Assembly (NCBI GenBank): GCA_950295325.1
Contig: OX485803.1
Location: 2,046,001-2,110,000, forward strand
Reading direction: 5' to 3'
From: Polytrichum commune
Lineage: Eukaryota > Streptophyta > Polytrichopsida > Polytrichales > Polytrichaceae
Length of the DNA: 64,000 bases
In this document: positions 47,635 through 60,931 of the stretch, one piece after another
Layout of the letters: each line of letters opens with the position of its first letter
Numbering within the stretch: position 1 is the stretch's first letter
Notes under the pieces: generated by a model
Database searches by the model: none
What the model was told of the DNA's origin: nothing
Seen by the model: the letters and a program-made list of their open reading frames with translations, nothing else
Position numbers and translations under genes: made by a program

Positions 47635-48110
47635 TACGCCTAGGGGTCGGTTCTCGTACTTCAATGTCTCCATTCCACATCTCTTACCTTGGAGGTCCTA
47701 GTGTCTATACTCACGTCCTCCTCACACCCATAGTAAGCTACAGACAAAGGACTTGAATCTCAAGCAAAGTAAGTGGGCACACCATTGAGGCAACAAGGCA
47801 GGAGTATGGAATGCAATATGCACGGTTGCCTGGCTTTCGCGGCCTAGCGCTTGTTGCCGCAGCCTGGCGCTCGTTGCTGCAGTCTGGAGAAAGGACTAGG
47901 TACACTTTGACAGCGGTAACCGGCCATTGCAGGTGAAGTGCATTTGCAAGACCGGCCACTGCATGTCAACATAGGACATCGTGCCGGACGGGCTTCGGGG
48001 ACCTACCCGCTTAAAAAAAAAAAGGAGCGGACCGCCTTGTCCCGCAGGCCCGTGTCCATGCCTCAGCTCCTAGGCCAAAGTATTACTCAACACTAGGCTT
48101 GGGAGCATAT
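47635..48110. repeat. Dispersed repeat fragments and GC-rich stretch
   Basis: About 47640-47790 is a diverged copy of the 304-bp unit at 11640-11780. It is followed by a GC-rich stretch with imperfect GCGCTTGTTGCCGCAGCCTG-type repetition (47840-47890). No gene is supported. A short A run and a G run lie near 48013 and 48113. Confidence 0.4.
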
Positions 48111-50285
48111 TATGGGGGGGGGGAATTGATCCTTAAAATAGAATGGATCTTTATTTTTAAGGATATAGTCCAATCTCTATTCAACGTATATCCTTTTGGC
48201 ATAATATAATCATATTCCAATATTATATTATTCAAATATCTATTGTCAACTCATGTATCATCATAAAAAGTAGGTATATTGCTAGCATATTGGGGGTCCG
48301 CCCATAGAATTCAATTATGAGTTAACCAAAGAGTTCAAATCTTGGAACTATGTCCAAATTTAATCCAAAAACCGTTCCTTGTCCCCAATCAATATATGCA
48401 TGGGTATAACCCAATGGAAATGAAGGTGTATGTGTCCAACCATGAGGCCCAATTGCTTGCCTCTCATTTGAGAGTTTTAATGATAAAATGAGGCAGCGGG
48501 GGGATGTCAATCCAACTACACTCTTTGGACTCCTCTGTCAAGAGTTCTTGAAAATATTGGTATTTGTTTGGAGTTATAAGGTCTTATTTCATACCATCTA
48601 TATTGCCTAAACTTGTTGTATATATATGTTTAAGCTCATATTTTCGTATTCCCTCAATAATATGACAACTTTACGCCACTTGTCATATGAATGAGAAGCT
48701 GACACCTTGATAACACTACCTTTTTGTGTTTCTCACACGTGTCATACTGAAGAGGGTGAACAATAATGACATTCATGTTATGTTTGGATGAATTTGCATG
48801 TTAATCTCTTTAATTCTTGGAGGACAACTCTCGTCCGTCACTTAAGGTCATCCTAAGCCGGTATCAATAAGACAACCTCGAAGTGCAAGGCTTGGAAGAA
48901 ATTTCACTAGATTTTGAGAAGAACAACATAATACTATGGGTTAAGGGTTTAGGGTTCAAGGCGTTTAGCATGAATGCAAAAACATTGAGTGAGCATTCTT
49001 ACTTGGTTCAAGGACAATATAATTGGCATATTGTAGTTTGCGCTTGGGTCAAGATAGTGGTATTATTCGATGTAAAGTGTAGACAACCAATTTATGGTTA
49101 TATTTGGTTGTTAGATGCCTATATTTGAGTAGCATGTGGTTTGGTGTAGTGTTTACAAAATAAGAATCAATATTGTCGGCCCCACGCAATGGCTAAAATT
49201 ATATGTGGATTTGGAAGTGCATGCAATAGGCCTAGATGTTAAGTTAACATTATTTGTCATTCCTTGTAATATTTTTGGGAGATTAAAGATTTATAGTGTT
49301 ACAATTATTGTCACTAACCAAGTAAATTTTCATCCAAATTTTAGTCATCCTTGACAATATTTCATCACGTCACTAACAAGAGAATGTAGGGCTTTGAACA
49401 ATGGATGAAATCATCCATCATCAATGACAATATTTGTTGACTTATTCACAAGAAGTGCCATCCAAAAAGTTACCATAGTGACATTAAGTACCATATGACA
49501 CTAAATATCATGTTTAGTGTAGTTAGCACATGTGAACCCTACCCCACTAGATTCCCTCTACATTTGGGCGGGTTTGTCCTTATTAATACTAGAATATGGT
49601 AGGCAAGGGGCCTACATGAAAACTCATCCTTTTACGAACTTGCAACACACGAGCTTTTGCATAGAAAAATGGAGCTAAGATTCTATTTGGTCAAAGATTA
49701 CAAAATATTGATGGTTGATTCCTTTATATAGGGGTGAAGATCTCATACACTCCATATGTTGCATATTTGAAGGGGAGAAGCCAACTTCTATATTGCGAGG
49801 ATGGATCATGGGAACATATGAATGACTGCTCTTTGGTTCAAATTCAACCTTCAACATACAAATGGAGATGTTGGTATTGACAACATGTCCCAACAATGTC
49901 TAGTGCTCTAACCATGTTTTAGGATTGCCAAGGTGAGATTTTACAAAGTAGGTATGCACACATTATCGTTATTTGCAAATTAGAGATGTTATTTCCATTT
50001 TTAACTCTCCCAACCCCTTCAAAATGCAACATAGAGGGGGGACAATATCAACTCTTATATAATAAGAGAATCATTCCCCACTTATGTCATGATTTTGAGT
50101 AATATGAAGTCATGGTTTCCAAGCTCATACAACACTTGTCCATACACCAAGATACAACCATGTGTAGTCATTAAACCCTTAAACTCTTTGAACTGTTATT
50201 TTGTGATTTTATGGGAGGGTTTGCAATTTTGAGGCAATGATGCCACAATTGCCCACCTTCCACATGGATTTACACCCACCAACAC
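48111..50285. other. AT-rich spacer, little recognised
   Basis: About 48540-48740 resembles 9590-9740. About 49470-49530 resembles a terminus of the MITE family (GACACTAAATATCATGTTTA). Plus-strand ORFs at 48883-49128 and 49136-49354 have no recognisable domain and no repeat conservation. No gene is called. Confidence 0.35.
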
Positions 50286-50840
50286 ATAGTCATAGTCCTT
50301 CATAGCAAAATTAAGATGTCATACTTAAGAGAATTACCAAAATAAAGTATCAGAGTTAACAAAAGTCTAGTGACAAGTAACGCGACCCAGTATCCGACTC
50401 TAAGACCGAACTATGCAAACGAGTCGAATCCCCATGCCATAGTCTAAATCGCAGAGTCCATAGTCGAGCACGTATCGGCCATAGTCTAAGTATCGGTCAC
50501 AAATTCCCCCGGCCATAGTCTAAATTGCAAAGACCATAGTCCATTATGTGATGGCCATAGTCATAGTCCTTCATAGCAAAATTAAGATGTCATAGTTTAA
50601 GATAATTACCAAAGTATGAGAGTTAACAAAAAGTCTAGTGACAAGTAACACGAACCAATATCCGACTCTATGACCAAATTATGCGAATGAGTCTAATACC
50701 CCGGCCATAGTCCAGCATGTATCGGCCATAGTCACAAATTCCCCTAGCCATAGTCTAGCATGTATGGGCCATAGTCACAAATTCTCCCAGCCATAGTCCG
50801 AGTGCCAAGTTTGGTAGGGCAAGGCCATAGTCATAGTATC
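50286..50840. repeat. Direct duplication rich in GGCCATAGTC motifs
   Basis: A unit of about 270 bp starts with CATAGTCCTTCATAGCAAAA near 50292 and again near 50561. Both contain GTCTAGTGACAAGTAAC and TATCCGACTCTA. GCCATAGTC or CCATAGTC occurs more than a dozen times between 50430 and 50850. No ORF is conserved between the units. Confidence 0.65.
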
Positions 50841-51084
50841 CAACCATAGTCCAAGTGTACTCATAAGGATAGGGGTGAGTCTTACCTTATAAACTTGCCC
50901 CTTGGCCTTCACCCGAACAATATGGGATAAAGGACGTGGCTCACTCAATTTTTTTAACTGGAGCATGAGGTCCTTGACTTAGCTCAAAGAGTGTAAGGGG
51001 TCCCATGACTACACATGGTGATATCCTAGTGCGAATGGGTTCCTAGCATGCAGGTAGCCACCCCAGTCATGCACACCCGTCCAG

Positions 51085-51300
51085 TTTCCTTGATGAATTT
51101 GAGGGATTTGCTGTAGATTCCTCTTAAACTGATCAACAATTTGCTGAAGTCTTTGGCAACAACCGGCTACATCTTCCAGTTGTCCGTGATGATTTCGAGA
51201 TATTTTCTATAGATTCCTCTACGATTGATCGGCAATTTTGCTGGAGCGAGTCTTTGGCTTCAACCAGCTGTTTTTCAAATTCCACTGCTTTTGGTTTATC
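51085..51300. repeat. Two imperfect units of about 110 bp
   Basis: GATTCCTCTTAAACTGATCAACAATTTGCTG and the following text recur in diverged form about 105 bp later (GATTCCTCTACGATTGATCG). It could be an old coding repeat, since CTG-rich spacing suggests a helical peptide on the minus strand, but stops interrupt it. Confidence 0.4.
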
Positions 51301-52265
51301 TGTAGCTAGCGGTGGTCAATTACCCTCGTTCATTTGTTGCACAACAAACTAATTTAGTTCTGGGAGCGAGGTCGGTCGGTCGGTCGGTCCATGGAGTTTC
51401 TAGTGGACTTGAGTCCTCCTGCCACAAACACTTTTTTTGGCCACTCTTGATTGTTTTCAGTTAATGATACACTTTCCATGTTACATGTTGTGTTGTTATC
51501 AAACCTCAACAAATAGAAAAAATGTAACTCATTTTCCACCAAGTCTATAAGTTCTTCCTTTGTTGGGTGGGGTGGGCACTAATTTCTTCAATGCCCCATT
51601 CAATTCCATGGTGGCAGGATTGTTGGGGGATCAACGGAGGCATTTGGAAGGTTGACGGAGGATGATCTACGGTTTTTGTTTACAAATTAGAAGGAATTAG
51701 TGAAGAGCACACCATCATTGTAAACAAAAAGTTGAAAGTCCGAGTAAGTCAAAAGATGTGAAGTTGTTCATGGGAGTTTAGAATCATACGTGATTTAGAT
51801 GAGAGGCGCTAGAACTTTCATTCACCTCTGCCCAACTACCTTTAAGTAGACCACGTGGACATGTTCATTTTTGTTGCCCTGGGCATGCGAGGTTATCTTC
51901 TTGATTCCGATTCTTTTTGGGGATCATCACAAATTTTTGGTCACTGCAAATTGATGCGATCTTGAGATACATTTATCTCCTTCCATGATATCTTAGTGAA
52001 AGCATTACTAAACAGAACTGAACCTACCATGTTGATGGGTCATGATCATACAATCTTAAATTAAAACGACATCATATGTTGATGTGATTTCACCACATTT
52101 TAGCTGCAGGTATTATTACAGGTCATGCTTGGGACATCTACCCATTGCAAATTAGAAAACAGAAAAGATAACAAAGAAATTTACCAGATGGTGTTTCAGT
52201 TTGTTTCATAGTGTTCCCTGATCATTGATTGTATCCATTACCAAGTACTTGTGGTTGTGATTGGC
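51301..52265. other. Spacer, nothing recognised
   Basis: The only notable feature is a short GGTC microsatellite near 51370-51388. A minus-strand 62-codon ORF at 51354-51542 runs through it and is not convincing. Confidence 0.35.
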
Positions 52266-52280
52266 GCGATGATAGGGACC

Positions 52281-52375
52281 AGAGAAATTTTCTTTGGGCA
52301 AGCTTGGCTGCCCAAGTACTCCTAGAGAAATTTTCTTAGGGCAGGCTTAGCTGCCCTAGTACTCCCAAGCACTAC
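52281..52375. repeat. Short tandem duplication, two units of about 47 bp
   Basis: AGAGAAATTTTCTTTGGGCA and AGAGAAATTTTCTTAGGGCA start two adjacent units, each ending at AGTACTCC. Each unit contains a small GGCTGCCC/GGGCA hairpin. Confidence 0.6.
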
Positions 52376-52584
52376 CGGTGCATCTGGTAGCTAACCGTCA
52401 ACAAGGACGAGGTGACTCACCAACCGCCCGCACCATGTGGCAACGGCGAGCGCCACCCCGCAACCGCCAGTGCCATCCTGCGACCGCGACGGCGAGGCTG
52501 CGACAGCGAAGGCGATTGAGCCAAGGCGCTGATGGGGTCGGTGCAGGGCCTACACAGCCAAGCTGCCGTGCATATTGTATTCCA

Positions 52585-53400
52585 TAGTAGAGGCTTGGAA
52601 ATCAGCAAGAATCAAATCTGATCCGGTAACCAAAGCCCTAAGTAAGAGTTCTCCACCCGATGCGCACCTGGACTGGGCAGGACATGAAAGTGTCAATGAT
52701 GATTTAAAGGTGTCTGTAACTCGGACCAATTGCAGCACAACAATTATCTATGCTATGTACAGTACAGTTGTATCCACCGTTCAGGCCCAAAAAACAAAAT
52801 GTTCCCAAAGAAAAAGCACCACATGGCAAAGGTTTCACCCCAATATAAACATGAGACAACAAGAAATAAATAAATAAAATTGGTAAACATTGTATTACAT
52901 GAATGAATACAAAGTCCGTGTAAAATGTGGAGGTTTCCCGGTGCGTTGTGGATCAAGAGATCTCTCCATGCTAGTACATCATATTTTGAATGTACTAATA
53001 ATAGAATGAGGAGACATCCTAGTGCACACTAAAAAACATTTGAATGGTTTAGGGTGAGTATATTTCCATGCATCATGGGGAGATCTCCCAGTGTGGCACC
53101 AAAGGTCGATATTGGAGAATTCCAACGGTATATTACAATCCCCCAGATTTCAAAGACTTCAGATGGTAGACCTAAAAAAAAATCCGCACACAAATTCTTG
53201 AGTTCTAGATGTCCCACATTGTTTGATGAAACATGTGGGAGCAAGTTTAAGGGGTAGGGCATGGGAGAAATGGTATGTCTCGTGGGATATGATATGATCT
53301 AGGCTTATAGAGGGCAAATTTGCTTCTCCAAATTGAGTACATCATAATATTGATATTGAAAAGTGTGCCTTGTGAGCCTTGCCTAGTGGGAAAAATTGTA
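52585..53400. repeat. Dispersed repeat shared with 11800-13290 and 47040-47300
   Basis: The matches include AATCAGCAAGAATC, GATGCGCACCTGGAC, AAAATGTTCCCAAAGAAA and the TTCTTGAGTTCTAGATGTCC block. This is a diverged third copy of a family that also carries the tandem 304-bp units. It is non-coding. Confidence 0.5.
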
Positions 53401-53940
53401 TATAAGGTCCCAATGTAAATTTCATTAAAAGAATATTTTAACGGCCCCTGTCTTTTCCTACCATATGTCGCAACCCTAGCTAGTGTCCCTTACATATCTT
53501 GGTTGTTTCTCAACTCTAGCAAGGGTCACGAGCACTAACACTTCGCATTCTACCATGCGAATGGTTAGCTCTCAATAACGCGGACCTTATAGTTCATAGG
53601 AGGGGAACCAACCCTCCTACTTTGCTTTCATGACTCACCCCTTAATTGGTAATCAATTCTTAGATGTGGACTTCCATCCATGAAAGTCCAATCTTATGTT
53701 GATCATCGCGTTGCCGGAGCAACATTACAACAACCCGAATCATACAAGGCAACTATGCCCTCACATTGGGCCCATGCCCATGAAGGCCGTGTCATTTGGC
53801 CTCGGGTGGGTTCGGCCACACCACCTCAAAAAACCTTTTGTCTCTCTACCAAGAGTTGGGGCCAAGTAGACATTTTCCCTTAGCCGATGGGGCTAGAAGC
53901 CCCCAACAACTTCAGATCATTATAACTTCTTTTTATGATG

Positions 53941-56900
53941 TATGATTGTAAACCCTTTGAGTGGTCCACCACTCCGCGGGATCACTTTTAGTTAGAATGT
54001 TAGTATTAAAAGTTAGAATTGATAGGGAATTTAGGGAAAATTAGTTCATTTAGCATTTAGCCTAGAAGAAGGAAGGTCAAAATGAAACTAAGTAGTGCTA
54101 GAAGATAGCAAAGTAGAAAAAATATACTAGCTAGTAAAAACAACTAGCTAAGGTTTAAGTTAGTAAATGCTAGCTAAGCAAATGTTAGTAGATGCTAGCT
54201 AAGCAAGTGTTAGTTTATTAGTTAGTGTGAGGCACACAACACTATTGGAGGTGTTTTACGTAAGAAGACAAAATCGGCTTGAAGACTTTTGAAGAAAATT
54301 AGAAAGAGAGCAAGGGGGCTACTTGCCCACTTGCCCCCTTGCCAACTCGATGGCGGAAAAATTAGAAAGATTTCTAGGTTTCCCGTCGGAGCCACCTTGG
54401 CGAGAGGGTGACAACCTCAACCGGGAAAACCCCCGAGCCGAAATTTCGGGAAAGAGTTTGAAAAATGGAGCCGGTGAAGGAGGGGTCCAACCCTTTTGTG
54501 AGAGGGTTTAAAAACCCTTCCTTCCACCTTGTAGAAACTCTCTCTTCCTCTAACGTTTGGGTGAAGCCCTGCGTCAATGTAGTTAGGAAAAAATCCTTTA
54601 GCATGCATTCTTAATGGCCTAAAAGAAAGGATTGAGAACCTCCTCTACTCTCTCTCCTACTTAGAATATGTGTTTATTAACACACCAACAAAATTATTCC
54701 TTCTTTCGTAGAAGTAGGTTGGATGGTAGAGTTTTGAGTGGAGGCATTATAGATCTCATCTGCCAATGCCCTGAAGGCTTAGTTCAGAAGCTAGAACAAG
54801 ATACTTATCATTTTCCTCTTAAAGAGATTTCCTATAGCTATCCATAGCCATTTCCCATTTGTGATTTGGTTACGATGACAATTAGTTATGGATTTTTAAA
54901 GATGGAGTAGAAAAATTGGGTGGTCTTGTGGGTAGCGGCTGCTGGATCAGACCTGCGAGCCCAATAGGAATTTTAATTCCAAGATGTTATATTTTTCCAA
55001 GTAGAACTTTTGTGTAGCTTTCCAAAATGTTTTAGAACATTTGATTTGAGCATGATTTGAATTAGATATGCATTGTGGAAGATGGGACACATAGTTTGAG
55101 AACTTTTGGTTGACTGCTAGATTATAGAGGATCTGCTGGGTTCACTTTAGCTTACGTTTCTAATCACATATTTTTATCAAATACATATTTTTAATATCTC
55201 TCCAAGGTCATATAGAACGTTTGATTTGAATAAGATTTGAATTAGATATGAATTGTTGAAGGCAAGATACATAGTTTAAGCCTTCTGGATTGACTGCTGT
55301 GTTACAAGGAGTCTGTTGAATTTCTATTAGCTTAACCTGCTGATGTCATAATTTTCCTAGTTAGACTTGTTTATAGCTTTCCAATGGTATAAGGAAAGCC
55401 TAGATCCAAGTAGTAAGGAATATGCTATGAATTTTTGAAGTTAGAAGTTAGATAGGTGGGTTGGAAGGGTTGGTTGAATCGACCTCACACTTCCAACCCT
55501 TATAACTTTTGCATTTCTTATCCGATTCAAGTGATTTTTAGATTATTGGAAAGATAATTAGGTGCACTAAGTATAAATATTATGCTTAGGATTAAATTAC
55601 AGTGCAGAATAAATACTTTATATTTTAATTGTTAACTAAGGTACGCTTACTACCAAACTAGTTACAAAGAAGGAAGCAAAGTCGACGCTCGGGAAGTGGA
55701 GCAAGGAAGGAGGTAGCGGCTTGGCCTACATCGAGCCCAAATCAACCAAGGAGAATTGAGGTAAATTTACTAACGCTAGCCTTCCATTTAGGGTTGGAGG
55801 GAGCACGGCTAAGGTACGCATCTCTAAACCCACTCACCTATCTCGTAAGGTCAAGTGGCTTGACCGCTTGACCGCCAAGGGAATAACCAACCGCATTGTT
55901 TTCGGGCCCCTTGGTATGTTTTGTGGTAGTAGCTTCATTTATTAGCAAGTTTCGTATGTGGTAAGTCGGATTAATCACCGACATAACCACTCTTAATGTT
56001 GTTGGTGGAAAAATAGAATTAATGACCCGTGAATCCACTATTATGTTGTTGGCCCCATAGATTGGGAGTAATGGCCCAATTTATGAAGATTGCGTAACAG
56101 GTTGAACCTACAGGGCGCCCGTCACCCTAGTTCCATTGAATTGCATTTCGTGGTCTATCCAGTGTAAACACATTTGACAATCAAAACATACAAAATAAAT
56201 CGTGAATCCTTGTTGGCAAGAGACCCGAATCGGAAACTTAAGTCGGTAGAGTGATACCACCCTTCGAACCATTGATGTTCGAATGGGTTTGAGATGTCAT
56301 TCAACCCTCAAAGGACCTGCACGAGGCCTTAGAAGGTTCCGAGGTAAGGGGTGCACCAACCAGGTAAGGGGTGATGCCTAATATGTGAATGTAGTGAGGT
56401 AGGACGTGCAAACGAAAGTAAATAATAAGAAGGAATTTGTGTGAAGGGTGGGACTTAGGCCAAGTTTCCCCGCTTAGAAAATTAAATAGAACTAAGTAAA
56501 GAAATATGAAGAATTAAATGGTTAAATTGTCGCTATTCCGTTCATTGAGCTAGGGTGGTATGAGTCACACCCGGTTGGTGTGTATCAGAACCATCCTAAT
56601 TCACAAATTAGGATTGCCTTGGTTTCAAGGCTAGTGCGTCTGCGCGTAGAATAGGTTGTATGTTAAGGTTAGAATTAGATATGAAATTGGTTAGTGGAGT
56701 TTAGAGCCACACTAGTAAAAAACTAAGGCCCAACCTCCGGAGGTACTACGACGCATATTTAATCTCCCTTAAAAATCTAACTACTCACGTTATACACCTA
56801 TCATCCGGGTTCGGCTTGGACGCCTGCAAGTGCAGGCCACCTTCACCGAAGGGCTTGTGTGATACTTTTAGGCTCCCTCGAAAGGGGGTGGCCCAAAAGT

Positions 56901-57150
56901 ACCACAATGATGCTAACAAACAACCACCCCATCTTCATCTATGCTTCACGTAAATGCCAATGGACTCCTTACTTGCCCCAATCACACAAGTATTGAGGAA
57001 GTTATGCTTATTCAAACCTTGGTAGTCCACGGAGCCACTCCCAGACCACTACTCTACCAGGGCGCTGTCCTGGAACAACGCCCTACTCAAATTGCCATAT
57101 CTCCTAGCTCACACCTCTGATTAAGGTTTTCTTCGGTATTCTAGAATCCG
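53941..57150. other. Unclassified region, possibly a retrotransposon LTR/leader remnant
   Basis: No pol, gag or integrase ORF is seen. Two or three imperfect units of about 180 bp occur at 55014-55400 (TTTGATTTGAGCATGATTTG, TTGACTGCT). The stretch around 55490-55560 (ATAACTTTTGCATTTCTTAT) is of a kind often seen in leaders of plant Ty3-type elements. AGGGTTTAAAAACCCTTCC at about 54500 could be a TATA region. Without matching ends this remains a weak suggestion. Confidence 0.25.
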
Positions 57151-57369
57151 CACATCATAAGCTACGCATAGCTTATGGCCCTACCCTTGCAACTCCTAGT
57201 CTCTGTGGGTGGGAGGCATTCTAAATCCCGGGATCCTCACATATACTAGGATCACTTGGGCCCTCTCACCAATGGTGCCACAAGTCCCGGGTGACACTCC
57301 GGGCCCCCCCTTGTGCCCATGGTGTTTTGGGCACTCCTCATGGAGAGGTGCACGACACCATACCACCTC

Positions 57370-57585
57370 TCTTGCCTCTCTCACCGCAAGACCTGTCGGG
57401 CCATGTCAGTGCATTTATTAGGCCTTGAAAAATGTATATTGGGGACCTTGATCTCCATGGTTCCTCTACCATTTTTTCCTTAGTGTTAACCGAAGTGGTC
57501 TCGGGACAAGTTTAGCAGCCAATCAACGCTCTTACATCGCCATGGGACAACTTCATGATGCATAATGTAAACCGCCGCTCAATCT
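57370..57585. mobile_element. Right end of a Harbinger-like element (fragment)
   Basis: The text from CTCTTGCCTCTCTCACCGCA to the terminus GCATAATGTAAACCGCC matches 47423-47634. No left end is found in the upstream sequence, so it is truncated. Confidence 0.5.
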
Positions 57586-57589
57586 TCAT

Positions 57590-58930
57590 ACATAGAGTCC
57601 CCTAAAGCCATGAAGTTCCACGCATCTAGCCATTAGTTTGTAACATGATAAAAGCTTTGAAGACTCACATATGCCATTGTCACATTTGACATTATGGAAA
57701 AAGTAAGTTAGAAGGGCACATATTTGCGTTTCTTGAAAAGCCCATTAATTGCACTCAAGTTCTCATAAATAGGTCGACCATGTGCCGTGAATATGGTTTG
57801 GGAAAGAATCTTGTCTTTGGAAATTTATTACAATTTCAAAACTCGGAAATAATTTTTTTTTTTTTTTTTGTGAAACGTTGTGAAATCAATTTCCAGACCT
57901 TTGAAAATCACTCTAGTTTCACATTTGCATAACACTTACACAAAATTGCTTACTTTTAATAGGATTAGGTTTGTCTACGTTAGTGTTCTCCATTGTTTCG
58001 GAAAGGCAATGGCGGGACTATGCTAAAGTGATGTGGAATGTGTTGGATGGCACATACCATACTAAGTTAAGGCGATCAACTCTTATTTGGTTACTTTTGT
58101 GAATCGGACACCTTTATTTGATTGGTATAGAGGTGTGACTTCAACAATGGAAGCTAAACAAACTTGCTCAAAATATGGTAACCATCCTAGACTCAATAGG
58201 CAGTATAATTGGGGAGACCTAGATGACCATTTAATGAGCACAATTTTGTTCACCTTGATAATGGCTTAGATATTCATGTGGGGTTCAAAAACTATGAGGA
58301 AAGTGGCTAAGGCTGCTAGTTGGATTTGCTAACAATCTTGTACTACTCATGTATGTCACATCCTAGGAGAAGTGAGCTATAGTTTGAAAAGTAACCATTT
58401 TAGATCCATGGAATGAAATGGACTACAATGGAATATTGTTCTGGTAGTGATTGAATCCCCAAAGGAGAGCAGGAACCTTCTACTCCTTCATCAACATAAG
58501 CCATCATATACAAGTTGACCCAAGCAATATTGTGGAGGTGGGCATCCTTGCTTTTCTAGTCATTGATGTACTAGTTTATGGAAATACCAGAAGTTGAGGT
58601 CTGCGGTTTGGCAGATAAATTGTGGTCAGGTGAACTCTACTTGTTGTTTGCGCATGCTCATGTGCTGCTTTGTGCAGATGTTGATTTTTTTTCTGGTGCA
58701 TGGGGAGTTAAAAGTGAAAGCATTTCGATTGGTACCTTCTGTTCCCAATTTGCAACCTTGAGTGGTTTAATGTTTTAAATGTGGCCATGCACAATCTTAT
58801 TTCAATGTGATGGGACTTATCTCTTTACGATTACCCCTCATTACAACAGTCAACTTCTTAAACTCTGTTGACTTCACACTAAATATACTCATGAAGGAAA
58901 GATAAATTATGGGTCTTATGGTGATGCTCA
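57590..58930. other. AT-rich spacer, nothing recognised
   Basis: A T run lies at 57849-57870. Plus-strand ORFs at 58087-58269 and 58578-58778 have no recognisable motif. No gene is called. Confidence 0.35.
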
Positions 58931-58959
58931 TCCAATTTGAATGACCGGAATCCTACTTG

Positions 58960-60300
58960 TAGTTTGATGTGCACTCTAAACTCCATAGGAACAGCCTCTT
59001 TAATGTCGCTCCTTCTCTTATATTCCGAAACCCTAGGGAATAAATGTTCTTAGTTTAAATTTGACTCCTTATCACGCTTTCCTTCCATATATCATGGGTT
59101 TTGACAATAAAGTAAACCACCAAAGAATTTAAACCACATGCTCGCACACATCATGTCCTCGTCATTGTAATTATTGTCATTCATGCAATGTTGGTTTTCT
59201 ATTATTCCGTAATGTCACATGCCCAGGGAGTGCACTGTTCAAGTACTGTATTTATACACGTGGGTGCACAAAAGGGGTATTATTTAAAACAAGCATGTAC
59301 AAAATGTACGTACAAGAGACATATTGCTATTAAGCAAGAAGTAGATATACATGAGGCTATAGAAAAATATATGTAAAGTACGCATTTACGCGTTTACGCG
59401 TTCAAGTCAGACCTGGACCAAGAATCATGTGTTTTTTCATCCACTAAGTAACGACTTTATAACTAAAAATCCATGATTTGATATTATACATATAATAGGG
59501 CCATATTTTTGCATTTCCAAACATTTGTACACATGTTATATACAATTTTTGTATTTGTTTTTGGACCCTTGTGTACGTATGGAAATGTATTTTGAAGCAA
59601 TGAGATTTGTAAGTATATTGCTTGATTTTAGCAAAAATAAAATGTATACAGGGGTATTTTAATAAGGGGCATGCACGCACGTGATGCTTGGTTTTAATGA
59701 ATAGTGCACTCCCTGAGGTCACATGCTACATTAATTCTCTTTTATCACACATCAATGTCAACACTACAAAAATCCTTAATTCACGTACGCTTTGGTTGCC
59801 ACAAGTGTGATATTACGGAGTTCAAAGTGTAATTGGCTAAAGTTATAGCATAAGGTGCTAGGAAGTTGCAAACTATATCTCATAAAAAGGAAAGAAGAAC
59901 CACGCTCCAATTCCACCCAAGAAAGATTTGATGTTATTTGGGTGGCAAAATAATAGTAAACTCGAAAATGCTAATGGTAAAACATGATTAATGTGGGCTG
60001 CAAGAGTAAAATAATGATAAATGTATTTGTTTTTGGGTGTTGAAATTGTACACCTCAACCTCTTAAAATGACACTCCCTTTCTTATATCCTCAAACTCTA
60101 GGGAATGGATGTGCGCAATTTATATATCCCTTCGTGTTGTCACATTTTCCTCCCATATATCAATTTTTTTTCCATTAAAATAATTCACCAAATAATTCAA
60201 ACCCCACGATTGCATGCATCACGTTGTCATCATTGTCATTATTACATTGTTGACTTTGTGTTATTTCATAATGTCACATGCTTACACTAATTATTTATTA
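58960..60300. repeat. Two diverged copies of one repeat
   Basis: The sequence from about 58985 (TTTAATGTCGCTCCTTCTCTTATATTCC) to 59220 and then from 59718 resembles 60060-60360. They share CACATTTTCCxTCCATATATCA, AAACCxCAxGxTxGCAxxCATCA and TAATGTCACATG. The first copy carries the insertion at 59222-59717 and the second provides its empty site. Confidence 0.65.
59222..59717. mobile_element. hAT-like MITE, 496 bp, 8-bp TSD
   Basis: The 8-bp duplication GTCACATG lies at 59214-59221 and 59718-59725. The ends read inward are CCCAGGGAGTGCACT and CTCAGGGAGTGCACT. The paralogous repeat at about 60270 shows the empty site (TAATGTCACATGCTTACA). Its size, 8-bp duplication and CAGGG-type terminus fit a non-autonomous hAT element. 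Confidence 0.82.
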
Positions 60301-60888
60301 TCAAGCATTCATGTTGACACTACGTACCTCCTTAATATCATCTGCACTTTGGTTGTCACATGTGTGATATTGTCCCGGGTACGCAACTCCCATATTATAT
60401 GGTCCTGATTATAATCACTTATAATGCGTTTTAGTCCAATATTGAGTGATACAATTTGTTTTAATGTAGGAAACCCTTGTAGCCCTTCTAACAAGGAATC
60501 CAAAAATGTAATTATATATAGGAAATGAATATATTTTGAAGCATATAATTGCATTAAAAACCTAATTATATGATTTTTTAATACATATACCATAGGTCAA
60601 ACTACCCAACTTTTTGGACTTTTTAATAAAATTTCAACATTGTGAATGACTTATAATTTTAATGGGAGGCAACTATTCGTGGCTTATAATTCTAATTGGA
60701 GGCAAATATTCGTGTGGATTTTTTTAAAGTATGTATAGGCAACTTATTGGTCTAACTGTTGGGATAGGAAACTAATGATTTGTGTTAGGATACAGTTGAG
60801 GTATGTATTTTTAAGACCATATACATCATATGATGCCCCGACTACTCAAGGGTATCATGGGGTATTTCAAAATATCATGGGTTCCCGG

Positions 60889-60911
60889 TTTAGGGTTAGG
60901 GCTTAGGGTTT
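60889..60911 (+). promoter_or_regulatory. Telomere-like (TTTAGGG-type) stretch before the AT-hook ORF
   Basis: GGTTTAGGGTTAGGGCTTAG and the next GGTTT resemble plant telomeric repeats (telo-box), and end about 20 bp before the ORF. Telo-boxes occur in plant promoters and leaders. It is too short to be a telomeric array. Confidence 0.4.
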
Positions 60912-60931
60912 GAGGCTTCTATATATTCGCT

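Noticed and set aside
60889..60911. Possible interstitial telomere
   Set aside because: Only about three degenerate TTTAGGG-like units; too short for a telomeric array, so kept only as a possible promoter box.
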